Shown: positions 8,904 to 17,249 of the stretch, piece after piece
How the letters are laid out: every line of letters starts with the position of its first letter
Numbering within the stretch: position 1 is the first letter of the stretch
Origin: Ruegeria lacuscaerulensis
Lineage (GTDB): Bacteria > Pseudomonadota > Alphaproteobacteria > Rhodobacterales > Rhodobacteraceae
Direction: 5' to 3'
Assembly: GCF_013033355.1 (NCBI RefSeq)
Contig: NZ_WQDY01000012.1
Span: 94,762 to 158,761, forward strand
Length of the DNA: 64,000 bases
Notes under the pieces: model-generated
Told to the model about the DNA's origin: nothing
Database searches by the model: none
Seen by the model: the letters and a program-made list of their open reading frames with translations, nothing else
Position numbers and translations under genes: made by a program

Positions 8904-9128
8904 ATGACAGCGAATTTGATTGTCGATCTCGCCAAACATGAGCAGATCAAGTGTGATCTTCGGCTCAAGGGTAGTTCACTGGCTAAGCTGAGCCGAGATA
9001 TCGGCCGTTCCATCAGCTCAGTGTCTACTGTGTCACAAGGATATAGGCGCTCTGACTACGTCCAGAAAGCCATAGCAGAGAAGCTTGGGACCACTCCCGA
9101 GGCTCTGTGGCCGGAACGTTATGGATAA
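8904..9128 (+). CDS. Ner/Nlp-like HTH transcriptional regulator
   Basis: The 74-residue protein matches the Ner/Nlp (SfsB) type of small HTH repressors known from Mu-like phages. It has the SLAKLSRDIGRS HTH helices, a long middle helix, and the family's characteristic C-terminus LGTTPEALWPERY. Mu Ner shuts down early transposition transcription. Here the gene sits just before tnsA and a palindrome lies in its own promoter, so control of the transposition genes is plausible. It is followed by a terminator-like hairpin, so it is not simply co-transcribed with tnsA. Confidence 0.75.
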   Translation: MTANLIVDLAKHEQIKCDLRLKGSSLAKLSRDIGRSISSVSTVSQGYRRSDYVQKAIAEKLGTTPEALWPERYG

Positions 9129-9175
9129 CGGAGGTACCCAAATATGAGCTAGTAAAAATTTCATAGGAAGAAAGG

Positions 9176-9215
9176 AAAAAGGCCTCGCAAGCCACTACAC
9201 CGCGAGACCCTTTAT
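9176..9215 (+). terminator. Terminator-like hairpin after the Ner-like gene
   Basis: AAAGGCCTCGC (9178-9188) pairs with GCGAGACCCTTT (9202-9213) with one bulge, leaving a 13-nt loop. It is flanked by A-rich sequence on the left and TTTATT on the right, so it could act on either strand. Confidence 0.5.
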
Positions 9216-9383
9216 TCCGTATCGATTGAGAACCGATACACCTTCTTCCCCCGCCAACATCGCAAAGTCAACTGTTTCGTCGTCTGTGTTGGCGATGAGA
9301 TGGCTTGGCATTGCCCGAGGAACACCAAAAGAGGGTGGAGTGGCACGATCGGCCCAAGCTGGTCGGCGCTCCAAATCGCAGAC

Positions 9384-10079
9384 ATGAATGATGAAGAGTT
9401 CACGTTGACGGGCGAGATGTCGCCTGAGCCTAGCCGTGCGACACGGGGTATTTCGCGACGATCCAAGCACAGCTCCAGGGGCGGGATAGTCGTTGACTTG
9501 CCGGGCAATAAGCGCCCGAGGGTCGTGCAGTTTGAGAGCAAGCTGGAACAGCGCGTCCTGTTTCTTTACTTGGCCAATCATGATGTCGTCGACATTTGGG
9601 AACAGCCGCCGTTCATCAGATATCGTGATGAAGCTGGAAAGCGAAAGCACCACTTTTTCGATTTCTTGGTAGTACTTAAAGATGGTCGTCGCCTGGCGCT
9701 TGCCGTAAAGCCATGGAAAATTGTACAGAAAAGCGACTTCCCCCGCGAGTTGAGGCGAATTCGTGCAGCAACACCCAAGGAATTTGCCCACGAAGTTGTA
9801 CTTGTGACCGATAGGCACTTTACCCGTGCCGAAGCACTCAACGCGCAGCGTTTTGTTGAATTTTCGAGATCACGAAATCCCGACCATCAGAAACGACTTG
9901 AAGCCCTTGTCAGAGATAACGAATTTCCGAGGACAGTTGGTGAGCTGTCGCAGTTGCTAAATTTAGGTGGTCACGGTTTCCGTGCCGTTGTGATCGCTAT
10001 CTATGAGGGTTTGCTCAAAACCGACAAGAGACACTTGATCGATCTCGATACTTTGGTGTGCAGCGGAGGTTTGAAATGA
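9384..10079 (+). CDS. tnsA: TnsA-like transposon endonuclease
   Basis: This 231-residue protein fits TnsA, the restriction-like nuclease that cuts the 5' ends of Tn7-like elements so that they move by cut-and-paste. The PD-(D/E)xK elements are visible: E51 in FESKLE, D93 in FFDFLV and K109 in LAVKP. The C-terminal part (IREF-like linker, then a winged-helix-type segment) should contact TnsC. I chose ATG 9384 (MNDEEF); the frame is open to an ATG at 9300, but those residues do not look like the family. The stop overlaps the tnsB ATG. A functional TnsA separates this element from TnsA-less, Tn5053-like relatives. Confidence 0.8.
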   Translation: MNDEEFTLTGEMSPEPSRATRGISRRSKHSSRGGIVVDLPGNKRPRVVQFESKLEQRVLFLYLANHDVVDIWEQPPFIRYRDEAGKRKHHFFDFLVVLKDGRRLALAVKPWKIVQKSDFPRELRRIRAATPKEFAHEVVLVTDRHFTRAEALNAQRFVEFSRSRNPDHQKRLEALVRDNEFPRTVGELSQLLNLGGHGFRAVVIAIYEGLLKTDKRHLIDLDTLVCSGGLK

Positions 10080-12214
10080 AACTTCCTCTCAGAGTGACTG
10101 TGAATGACCGATTGTCCGTTGATGGCCGCGAGCACCGTCTCACCGAAAAAACCGAACTGGGATGTCATTTTGAAGCCGTTGATGAGACCGCTCATGTTCT
10201 TTCTCTCACCTTCGATGAGCTGCATGACTTGTTAAAAAAGCCGAATGTAGAGTTCGAGCCTGGATATTTCCTTTTGGAAAGTAAGAAAGCTCGGATGAGT
10301 GCTGGTTTGGACACCCTTGCGAGTATGCCTGAGCACTTATGTGAAATTGTTGGTTGGCGAAGCGCTTGGGTTGATGCCTTTTTGCAGTTCCAGTCATCTG
10401 GCGAATTGAAGCGCACAGACGAATCCATAGCGCGTGCGATGCCCTCGCTTGAGGTGCATGTGAACAGGCAAATGCGCGCAGCTCAGAGAAAGTGGCGCAA
10501 GCCACGGGCTGGGAACGAAAGCAAACTCAAAGATCCACCGAGTCCCAGAACACTCCGTGAATGGGTCAAGAGATTTGAGAATGCTGGGTATTCGCCATTT
10601 GGATTGGTTCCTCAGACCCATAGGTGCGGCAATCGGAGCCCAAGATTCTGCTTAGAAGCCACTCGACTGATGGGTGAGTGTATTGAGGGCTATTTGACTC
10701 GAGATCAAGCAAAAAGGGGCAACGTAGTAGAGGACTGCATCAGGCGTTTCACCGAAGTAAATGCTGAAAGGTTAGTTGAGGGAAAACATGAGCTTAGAAC
10801 TCCTAGCAGCCGGAAAGTTGAGCGAGACATCGCAAAACTGGATCCCTATTTTACATGCGTCCAAAGAGAAGGTGTTGATGCCGCGAACCGGGCATTTGCG
10901 CTTTATGAAGAAGGGATTGACGCAAGCTATCCGATGGAGCGGATTGAGATCGACGAATGGTGCGTTGATCTGATCACGATTCTGGCCGAACGTGGCGCGC
11001 TGGATCATCTGAGCCCGGAGGCACTCGCTAAGCTGGATCGTGGGCGCCGCTGGCTCTATCTCGCAATCGATTGCGCCACTCGCTGCGTCGTCGGAATGCG
11101 CCTCTCAGCAAAACCTAACCTGACCGATGCGGTATTATTGTTGTCTGATGTCACGCGCGACAAAACAGATATGGCAATTGCTGCAGGCTGCAAATCGACT
11201 TGGCATCATTATGGCGGACTAAGCTCTGTCGTCACAGACTTGGGTGTTGCGTTTGTAGACTCTGGTTTTCGCCAGGCCGTCTTCGAAGCTCATGGAATTG
11301 TTGAGACTCCACGTGGCGGCCTACCTCACCTGCGCGCGCGGGTGGAACGTATTTTTCGAACTTTCGGGACGTTGTTAATGCCGCGTCTAGCTGGACGAAC
11401 GTTTTCCAACACCAGGGAACGTGGCGACTATCCTTCGGAAGAAATGGCGTCTCTCACTGACGATGTCTTAATGGAATTGCTCATTAGGTTTGTTGTGGAT
11501 AGGTATCACAACCTGCCGCATCGTGGCTTGAACGGCGAGACACCGAACAATTGCTGGAAACGTCTCGCTGACAAGGTAGGCATTGTTCCGATCCTCGCAG
11601 AAACGACCCGACGCAGGGCATTCGGTGTGAAACAGAACCGGAGTGTTAACGGCAAAGGTGTCCGCGTGTTCGGTATCGACTATACTTGTGCTGAATTGCG
11701 CAACTTCCACCTGCATAGCCGCGAAACGCACGTGGATATCAAAGTTGATCTCAATGACCTTGGTTGGATCATGGTCCAGGTCGGTGACAATTGGGTTGTC
11801 GCACAAGCTCTGCAAAAACGGTTTGAAGGCGTGTCCTACGAACAATGGGAAGCGGCGGCGCGTGAATTGCGCCAAAAACACAAAGCTGAGGCCGCTTTAC
11901 ATGCGCAGACAGTGTCCGATGCCTTGGATGCCATTATCCAACGAGATGCTGAAGAGCGGCGTAGATTTGGCGCAGTATTAAAGCGTCAGACGCCTGCGGG
12001 ATTAAAACGAGCGCGAGAAGACTTGTTCGTGGGATTGAGCATCAAGTCAGGTGATCCCGAAGGCTTTGAATTACCACCAGAGCCGGACCTATTTGGGTAC
12101 TTGATCCCGTTTTCAGACGAGCACCGAGAAGTTTCAGAAACTGCGGTAGATGACATCCAAAACTCTTCTGAGGAGCAACCCAGAACTTCTACTTGGAGGT
12201 TCGAAGATGACTGA
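10076..12214 (+). CDS. tnsB: TnsB-like DDE transposase (Mu/IS481-type core)
   Basis: The 712-residue protein is the main transposase, which joins 3' ends to target DNA. An N-terminal region with HTH-type DNA-binding segments (about 60-270) precedes the RNase H-fold core. The DDE residues are D293 (IEIDEW), D388 (SVVTDLGVAF) and E424 (ARVERIF). A Mu-transposase C-terminal beta-barrel (TnsB C region, about 520-590) and a charged helical tail follow; the tail is probably the TnsC contact. A strong ribosome site (CGGAGG) sets the ATG at 10076, overlapping the tnsA stop. The last 8 bp overlap tnsC. All catalytic residues are present. Confidence 0.88.
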   Translation: MKLPLRVTVNDRLSVDGREHRLTEKTELGCHFEAVDETAHVLSLTFDELHDLLKKPNVEFEPGYFLLESKKARMSAGLDTLASMPEHLCEIVGWRSAWVDAFLQFQSSGELKRTDESIARAMPSLEVHVNRQMRAAQRKWRKPRAGNESKLKDPPSPRTLREWVKRFENAGYSPFGLVPQTHRCGNRSPRFCLEATRLMGECIEGYLTRDQAKRGNVVEDCIRRFTEVNAERLVEGKHELRTPSSRKVERDIAKLDPYFTCVQREGVDAANRAFALYEEGIDASYPMERIEIDEWCVDLITILAERGALDHLSPEALAKLDRGRRWLYLAIDCATRCVVGMRLSAKPNLTDAVLLLSDVTRDKTDMAIAAGCKSTWHHYGGLSSVVTDLGVAFVDSGFRQAVFEAHGIVETPRGGLPHLRARVERIFRTFGTLLMPRLAGRTFSNTRERGDYPSEEMASLTDDVLMELLIRFVVDRYHNLPHRGLNGETPNNCWKRLADKVGIVPILAETTRRRAFGVKQNRSVNGKGVRVFGIDYTCAELRNFHLHSRETHVDIKVDLNDLGWIMVQVGDNWVVAQALQKRFEGVSYEQWEAAARELRQKHKAEAALHAQTVSDALDAIIQRDAEERRRFGAVLKRQTPAGLKRAREDLFVGLSIKSGDPEGFELPPEPDLFGYLIPFSDEHREVSETAVDDIQNSSEEQPRTSTWRFEDD

Positions 12215-13199
12215 TCAACACAAAACTAACTGCGACGATATTGACCTTCAAATTGCTGAGTTGCGTAGCGCTTTTGTGTCTCACCAAGCGTTTCAAAATC
12301 TCGAAATGATCTTCGACCGTCATCTCCGTCGACGGAGGGCGGCCATCCGATTGGGAAACCGCAGTGAAGCTCGGGGCATTGCGCTTATTGGGGCCTCTGG
12401 TAGTGGGAAATCCACGGCTGCGGAGCGTTTGTTCGACAACCACCCAAGCCTGATCCTGCCGACTGAAGGGCAAGATGTGGCAGAAGTGATCCGGCTTCAG
12501 GTGCCATCGCCAGCCACTCTAAAGAATGTTGGCGCAACGATTCTGTCTGGTCTGGGTTATCCGCTCGCTCGGGACAAATCTGCTGCAATCATCTGGACGC
12601 AAGTCCGCCAGTTTCTCCAGTTACGTCGTACAATGTTTGTGCATCTGGACGAGGCACAGGATCTTTACATCAGCAAGGGGATCAAAGCCCGCAATGACGT
12701 AGTGAACACCCTGAAGTCGCTGATGAACGATAAGGATTGGCCGGTTGGTCTTGTTCTGTCTGGCACGCCTGATCTGATCAAGATGATCAATTCGGATGTT
12801 CAGCTTAAAAGGCGCATAGATGTTGTGCATCTGGGTGCAGTGAGCTGGATTTCGCATGAAGCGGATGTCAAAGGTCTTTTTGCGGGGTTTGTTTCAAAGT
12901 CTGGTTTAGGGAATGACGTTGAACTGGGCGAGGATGCGTTTTTGAAACGTTTAGTTCACGCCGGTGGAAACGAGTTCGGTCTGATCATCGATATGATCCT
13001 CTGTGGTATTGAAGAAGCGCTCTACGTGGAGTCCGATCAACTCAAGCTGGCGCACTTTGCCGAGGCATTCCGGCGAAAGTCAGGCTGTATCCCGGCGTTC
13101 AATCCGTTTCTTGCCGAAGACTACCGCACTATCGACGTCAAAGCCGTGATGGGGTGGTTGGAATTGAATGATCCCTCGAGTAGCGGAGCGAGAATATGA
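12207..13199 (+). CDS. tnsC: TnsC/TniB-like AAA+ transposition regulator
   Basis: This 330-residue AAA+ ATPase matches the TniB/TnsC family. Such proteins form filaments on target DNA and link the target selector to the transposase. Walker A is GASGSGKS (62-69) and Walker B is HLDEAQD (D148-E149), with a sensor-1-like SGTPD further on. It is shorter than Tn7 TnsC (555 aa) and closer in size to TniB and CAST TnsC. ATG 12207 has GGAGG upstream and overlaps the end of tnsB; the frame's earlier ATG at 12150 lies inside tnsB and is unlikely. The stop overlaps the tniQ start (ATGA), so the four genes form a tight operon. Confidence 0.87.
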   Translation: MTDQHKTNCDDIDLQIAELRSAFVSHQAFQNLEMIFDRHLRRRRAAIRLGNRSEARGIALIGASGSGKSTAAERLFDNHPSLILPTEGQDVAEVIRLQVPSPATLKNVGATILSGLGYPLARDKSAAIIWTQVRQFLQLRRTMFVHLDEAQDLYISKGIKARNDVVNTLKSLMNDKDWPVGLVLSGTPDLIKMINSDVQLKRRIDVVHLGAVSWISHEADVKGLFAGFVSKSGLGNDVELGEDAFLKRLVHAGGNEFGLIIDMILCGIEEALYVESDQLKLAHFAEAFRRKSGCIPAFNPFLAEDYRTIDVKAVMGWLELNDPSSSGARI

Positions 13200-15007
13200 A
13201 AGCACAGCTTGCTCTGACTCTGCCTCATCATCACATGGAGACGCCCGCTTCCTATGTCGCCCGGCTGTCACGTCGCAATCTTAGTGTTACGAGGGAGTTC
13301 TGTTCAGATCTGGGTCTGAGATGGCCCCATATCTGCTCGGCCCATCCGGATCAGCTTGAGCGGCTGTCACAACTGGCTGGAGTGTCATTTGAAGCGTTGG
13401 AGTTGGCGGCGGCCAGATTGGTTGGCCCCTGTCGGTACCGCGTCGGGCATTCCTTTGCCACCTCCGGTTCGTTCCGCCGGGCTACCACCCGTATTTGTCC
13501 GAGATGTATTGTGGAGGCCAAGGAGGCTTCTGGTCCTGAGAACGCGTTCCAACCTCTTGAATGGTTGGTGCTGCCGATCAAGACCTGTGCCAAACATGGC
13601 GTACCGTTGCTCCAGCTTCCCAATGCGTCGCATGCGCATCTCACCTACGACGTGGTTGAGCAAGTGACGCGTCACCAGGATCTGATCTTTGAGGCCGCTC
13701 AAGACGCAACAAATCTTGGGCGATCTTCGTTTGAAACCTACCTGAGCCGCCGAATTGAGTTTGGGGTCGCTGATGACTGGTTAGACTCGCTGGAACTGAC
13801 GCATCTTCATCAGGCCGCTCTGACATTAGGTATGGCGATTGCTATGGACCGGGGCGTCTACCGTTCGGACTTGGACTTCGAACAAGAGCGTGCTTGCATG
13901 TCGGCTGGTTTCGAGGTTTTGAAGAGTGGGCCGGAAGCCCTGAAATCTGAGTTGGAGCGTGCCAGGCGCCAGTCTCCCTCCAAGCGGTCATATTTCACAA
14001 CAGATATGGGCGAGTTCTATACCTGGCTGAAAGACACTGAAGAAGACCCGGCGACAGCAGTCCTCAGGGCTTGTGTGCAGGGTTTTGTTCGGGAGAATTA
14101 TCCGCTGCAGACCGGCGCAAGAGTCCTCGGCACGAAGATCACAGCACCCAAACTTATCACGCTTGAACGCGCGCGGGAGCTACATGGGGTCGGCGAGGTT
14201 CGGGTGCGAGGCATTCTCGCCCATCTTCGAAGTCAAAACGCGAGCGACCTTTCAAATATGAAAGATGTCAGCCATGAAGATCTGGTCGCCGTGCTCGACT
14301 TTTGGTCTGGATTGCAGAATATCAAAGCCACCGCGACTCAGTTGAATATCCATCCGGTCCAGGTGAAGGCGCTGATCCGGCATAACGTTCTGGAATCCTA
14401 TCGTTTTGGAACGTCTCTGCGCTATGTGCCATCGTCCTCGGTACAGACCCTGCTGACTAGGCTTGAAGGTCTACGCATTGCCGCTCGGGCACGTCATAGG
14501 TTGCGTCTCTCGGAGTACAGCCGACAGAGCAAGGTGGCCCTGGCTCGCGTTGTCGCTGATTGGGTAGCAGGCCGACTGACCGGCGTATGGAGAGATCCGG
14601 ACGTGGAAGGGTTAGCTGGAATTCTTATCGACTGCGCTGAGATCTTGGAGAAATCGGAGCGCGTGTTTTCCGGCGATCTGTCTCTGATGGATGCGGCGGC
14701 GCGCTTGAGAATTAGTGTCGGGTCGATCCGGCGGTTGCGGGATGGTGGATACCTAAAGCAGAAAAAAATGCGAAACCCGGACACGCAGCACTACCGTTGC
14801 TACATCACTGAAGAGAGTATTCAGGCTTTTGAAGAACATTATGTGACGTTGGGCCAAATGGCGCGGCAGTTTGAGATAGCAGCGGTCCATTTGGGTCCGG
14901 CATTGGATCGTAGAGAAGTTGAAACAATCCCCTGCGAGGCTGGGTTTGTTCGTGCCTACCCGAACGAGACAAGAGATGTGGTTCGGGAACTGACGATTGG
15001 GGGGTAA
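13196..15007 (+). CDS. tniQ: TniQ/TnsD-family target-site selector
   Basis: The 603-residue protein has an N-terminal TniQ domain with the zinc-finger ligands C101-x2-C104 and C131-x2-H134, preceded by the typical ESxxSYxxRL-like opening (HMETPASYVARLS). The long C-terminal part, absent from short TniQ proteins, carries several HTH-like segments. One is MerR/excisionase-like, near 495-515 (LMDAAARLRISVGSIRRL). This is the layout of TnsD-type selectors that bind a fixed chromosomal attachment site. The bound target cannot be told from sequence. It is the last gene of the tnsABC-tniQ operon. Confidence 0.83.
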   Translation: MKAQLALTLPHHHMETPASYVARLSRRNLSVTREFCSDLGLRWPHICSAHPDQLERLSQLAGVSFEALELAAARLVGPCRYRVGHSFATSGSFRRATTRICPRCIVEAKEASGPENAFQPLEWLVLPIKTCAKHGVPLLQLPNASHAHLTYDVVEQVTRHQDLIFEAAQDATNLGRSSFETYLSRRIEFGVADDWLDSLELTHLHQAALTLGMAIAMDRGVYRSDLDFEQERACMSAGFEVLKSGPEALKSELERARRQSPSKRSYFTTDMGEFYTWLKDTEEDPATAVLRACVQGFVRENYPLQTGARVLGTKITAPKLITLERARELHGVGEVRVRGILAHLRSQNASDLSNMKDVSHEDLVAVLDFWSGLQNIKATATQLNIHPVQVKALIRHNVLESYRFGTSLRYVPSSSVQTLLTRLEGLRIAARARHRLRLSEYSRQSKVALARVVADWVAGRLTGVWRDPDVEGLAGILIDCAEILEKSERVFSGDLSLMDAAARLRISVGSIRRLRDGGYLKQKKMRNPDTQHYRCYITEESIQAFEEHYVTLGQMARQFEIAAVHLGPALDRREVETIPCEAGFVRAYPNETRDVVRELTIGG

Positions 15008-15010
15008 ATC

Positions 15011-15074
15011 GTCAGTCTAAACTGACTGTTTGAGTCAACAAAAGCTGGTGGCGGAGCTAAGTTGATACTCCGCC
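15011..15074 (+). terminator. Hairpins after tniQ
   Basis: Two perfect hairpins follow the tniQ stop: GTCAGT-CTAA-ACTGAC (15011-15026) and GGCGGAG-N11-CTCCGCC (15050-15074). Neither has a clean T-run, so termination is likely but unproven. The first could also be a protein-binding site, since the stop codon region continues the symmetry with further TGACTG/GAGTCA copies. Confidence 0.45.
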
Positions 15075-15153
15075 GCTCATGCTCATCAGTTTTAGTGGCG
15101 GTCTCTCGATTGGGCCAACTACGTTGAATTGCTGAACTGCGAGGTGAAGAAAC

Positions 15154-15504
15154 ATGACTAGCAGTCGAAGAAATCTTACTGAACAGCTTCAACCAATATG
15201 GGAGGCTGTAGGCAAGCTGGGCGCGAACAGTCCCGAGCTAAATCTAAAGGCCTATCTCGATGAGATGTGGAGCGAAGACGAAACAACTACTGCCTCTTTG
15301 GGGGCTGGAAAGGGTCTCGATCGACAAGACGAAAAAATTGCGGAAGATCTTGAGGTCCAATTCAAGATGATTGCAGTCGCCTATGCCACTGGAGAATTGG
15401 ATGAGATCGACCGCGTAGTTAACTACCTAGCGTTCATACGTCGCATGAAAAAGCAAGGCGTCTATGAGATTGGACACTGGAGTGATGAGGACAAAGATGG
15501 GTGA
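15154..15504 (+). CDS. Small unknown protein at the end of the transposition module
   Basis: The 116-residue protein is acidic and largely helical, without signal peptide, membrane segment or known motif. It has a good ribosome site (GAGGTGAAG). It follows tniQ in the same direction, separated by 146 bp with hairpins, and is the last gene before a change in gene content. It may be cargo or an accessory factor of the Tn7-like element. I do not recognise the family. Confidence 0.5.
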   Translation: MTSSRRNLTEQLQPIWEAVGKLGANSPELNLKAYLDEMWSEDETTTASLGAGKGLDRQDEKIAEDLEVQFKMIAVAYATGELDEIDRVVNYLAFIRRMKKQGVYEIGHWSDEDKDG

Positions 15505-15549
15505 CGACATAACCAGTCAGTGGTTCACTTAACACCCGTTTAGCAATGT

Positions 15550-15575
15550 CCAAGGGCTTCTATCTAAGGCCTTGG
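15550..15575 (+). terminator. Hairpin CCAAGG/CCTTGG
   Basis: CCAAGG (15550-15555) pairs with CCTTGG (15570-15575), followed by GAAAA. It lies between the small unknown gene and the convergent tetR gene and may end transcription of the module. Confidence 0.4.
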
Positions 15576-15628
15576 GAAAAGTCGCTGAAGCGCGTTGCGA
15601 AAAATGCCAGTAGTTAGTCCATTTTGCC

Positions 15629-15648
15629 CGATGCCGCGGCGGGCATCG
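15629..15648 (-). terminator. Hairpin after tetR
   Basis: CGATGCC (15629-15635) pairs perfectly with GGCATCG (15642-15648) around a 6-nt loop. It sits 25 bp past the stop codon of the reverse-strand tetR gene. Confidence 0.5.
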
Positions 15649-15673
15649 AATTCCGCATTGGACATTCTTTGAA

Positions 15674-16246
15674 CTAATTCGCTTCGACTACCTTCAGCAC
15701 AGAGACGCGGAGTGCATCGAGCAGTTGTACCAAGTGCTTTCTGTTTTTCGCCGTGTATTTTGCCGCCGTCGCAGTGCGTTGAATAAAATCTGCATACTGG
15801 TCCACAGACAGATCCGCAGCCCTAAGGTCATCCGAGAATGGCTCTAGAACTCGGGCAATAATCTCAGTGTTCCGTTGAGCACCTGCTTCAAGCTCCTTCT
15901 GTGAAGAAGCGGTTACGCCAGCAATGATGTCTTCGGCATTCGGCGAGGATTGAAGTACATCGTAGTGCTCAATCACGGTGTGCTGGAAGATTACATCCAA
16001 TTGCGCACTGAGTCCCGTCGTCTTCATCAGCCCGGCCTCAATGTCCACCACAACCTTGTCCGCCATGGATCGGATCGTGGCCTGTAACACTTCATCTTTA
16101 TTGGCGAATGCTTTGTAGAGCGTCTGTCGCGATAACCCTGCTTCTTCCGCAATGTCGTTCATGCTTGTCCGTTTAACCCCGAACCGAAGAAAGAGACGGA
16201 CTGCTGCTTCTAGGATGTGGGCGTCGCGATTTTTCATAAAGGGCAT
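15674..16246 (-). CDS. TetR/AcrR-family repressor
   Basis: The 190-residue protein has an N-terminal TetR HTH (residues 10-55, with DIAEEAGLSRQTLYKAFANKDEVL) and a ligand-binding helical C-terminal domain typical in length. It is divergent from the SDR operon, and two perfect palindromes fill the intergenic region, one of them overlapping its own ATG. Autoregulation and repression of the SDR genes are therefore likely. An alternative start is ATG 16237. The ligand is unknown; the neighbours suggest a small aldehyde, ketone or hydroxy compound. Confidence 0.85.
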   Translation of the reverse strand: MPFMKNRDAHILEAAVRLFLRFGVKRTSMNDIAEEAGLSRQTLYKAFANKDEVLQATIRSMADKVVVDIEAGLMKTTGLSAQLDVIFQHTVIEHYDVLQSSPNAEDIIAGVTASSQKELEAGAQRNTEIIARVLEPFSDDLRAADLSVDQYADFIQRTATAAKYTAKNRKHLVQLLDALRVSVLKVVEAN

Positions 16247-16299
16247 ATTGACATTACGTGGGTGACTGTCAATATTTACAATCAGTCATCAAATGTAAA
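16245..16299. promoter_or_regulatory. Twin palindromic TetR operators
   Basis: ATATTGACA (16245-16253) and TGTCAATAT (16267-16275) form a perfect 9-bp palindrome with a 13-bp spacer. TTTACA (16275-16280) and TGTAAA (16294-16299) form a second with the same 13-bp spacer. TGACTG (16263-16268) and CAGTCA (16283-16288) nest between them. The equal spacing and location between tetR and the SDR gene suggest two operators. Confidence 0.65.
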
Positions 16300-16315
16300 C
16301 TTTGTGGAGCCTTTC

Positions 16316-17197
16316 ATGACCGCCACTTCCCAAAAAATTGCCATCGTCACTGGTGCCAACAACGGCATTGGGTTTGAAACCACAATCGGCATCGCCGAAG
16401 CTGGGTTCCACGTAGTGATGGCCTGCCGCAATCTCGAAAAGGCAAAAACCGCTCGGGACGACGTGCTGGCACGCGTGCCGTCAGCCTCGCTTGATGTGAT
16501 GCCGCTAGACCTGGGCGATTTTGCCTCCGTCAGAAGCTTTGCCGAGGCGTTCCGCGCGCGCTATTCGAAGCTCGACGTGCTGATCAACAATGCAGGCATA
16601 CTGCTTTACACCGCTGAGACGAATGGCGATGGGATCGAACTGCAATTCGCGACCAATCACCTCGGTCATTTTCTTTTGACGGCGTTGCTGATTGACCTCG
16701 TGCCAGACGATCCGGCATCCCGGATCGTGGCGCTTTCAAGCCTCGGGCACAAGGGTGCCACCATCCAGTTTGATGATCTGACCTGTGGCCAGGATGGCGG
16801 CATTGCTTATGGTCAGTCGAAACTCGCGAACCTTTTGTTTGGGGACGAGCTAAACCGTCGCCTACGGGCTTCTGGGCGTAGGCTAAAAGCACTGTCCGTC
16901 CATCCCGGCGGTTCTGAGTCCGGTCTGTTCCATAACGTTGCCCCGGATCAGCTCGCGCAGATGAAAGCGCAAGTTGAACAATTCCTTCATTCTCCAGAAG
17001 AAGCCGCGAAACCCACCCTGTACGCCGCCCTGTCCACGGATGTCCAAGGAGGCGATTACTACGGCCCCACCGGCCCGCAGGAAATGAGCGGGGAAGTCGG
17101 CGTGGCCACCCGCGATCCGATAACCGCGAATATCGAGATTGCTACCCGGTTATGGACCCTGTCCGAAGTGCTTACCGGCCAATCCTTCAAAATCTGA
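16316..17197 (+). CDS. Short-chain dehydrogenase/reductase
   Basis: This 293-residue NAD(P)-dependent SDR resembles the retinol dehydrogenase/WW-oxidoreductase group. The cofactor motif is TGANNGIG (12-19), NNAG follows in the usual place, and the catalytic pair is Y165-x3-K169. GTG GAG lies upstream of ATG 16316; the frame extends further upstream only through the operator region. It heads a run of same-direction genes (SDR, SDR, membrane protein, SRPBCC, NAD-binding) divergent from tetR. Substrate is unknown. Confidence 0.83.
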   Translation: MTATSQKIAIVTGANNGIGFETTIGIAEAGFHVVMACRNLEKAKTARDDVLARVPSASLDVMPLDLGDFASVRSFAEAFRARYSKLDVLINNAGILLYTAETNGDGIELQFATNHLGHFLLTALLIDLVPDDPASRIVALSSLGHKGATIQFDDLTCGQDGGIAYGQSKLANLLFGDELNRRLRASGRRLKALSVHPGGSESGLFHNVAPDQLAQMKAQVEQFLHSPEEAAKPTLYAALSTDVQGGDYYGPTGPQEMSGEVGVATRDPITANIEIATRLWTLSEVLTGQSFKI

Positions 17198-17249
17198 TCC
17201 CGCCATTCATTCCAGAAGCGACAGTGCTGACCTCCTAAAAGGAAAGATC

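Noticed and set aside
9195..9818. Long reverse-strand frame opposite tnsA
   Set aside because: It is a shadow of the TnsA frame with no recognisable domain and no start signal.
8186..15504. CRISPR-associated transposon
   Set aside because: No cas genes and no repeat-spacer array were seen near the tns genes. The tniQ has the long TnsD-type layout.
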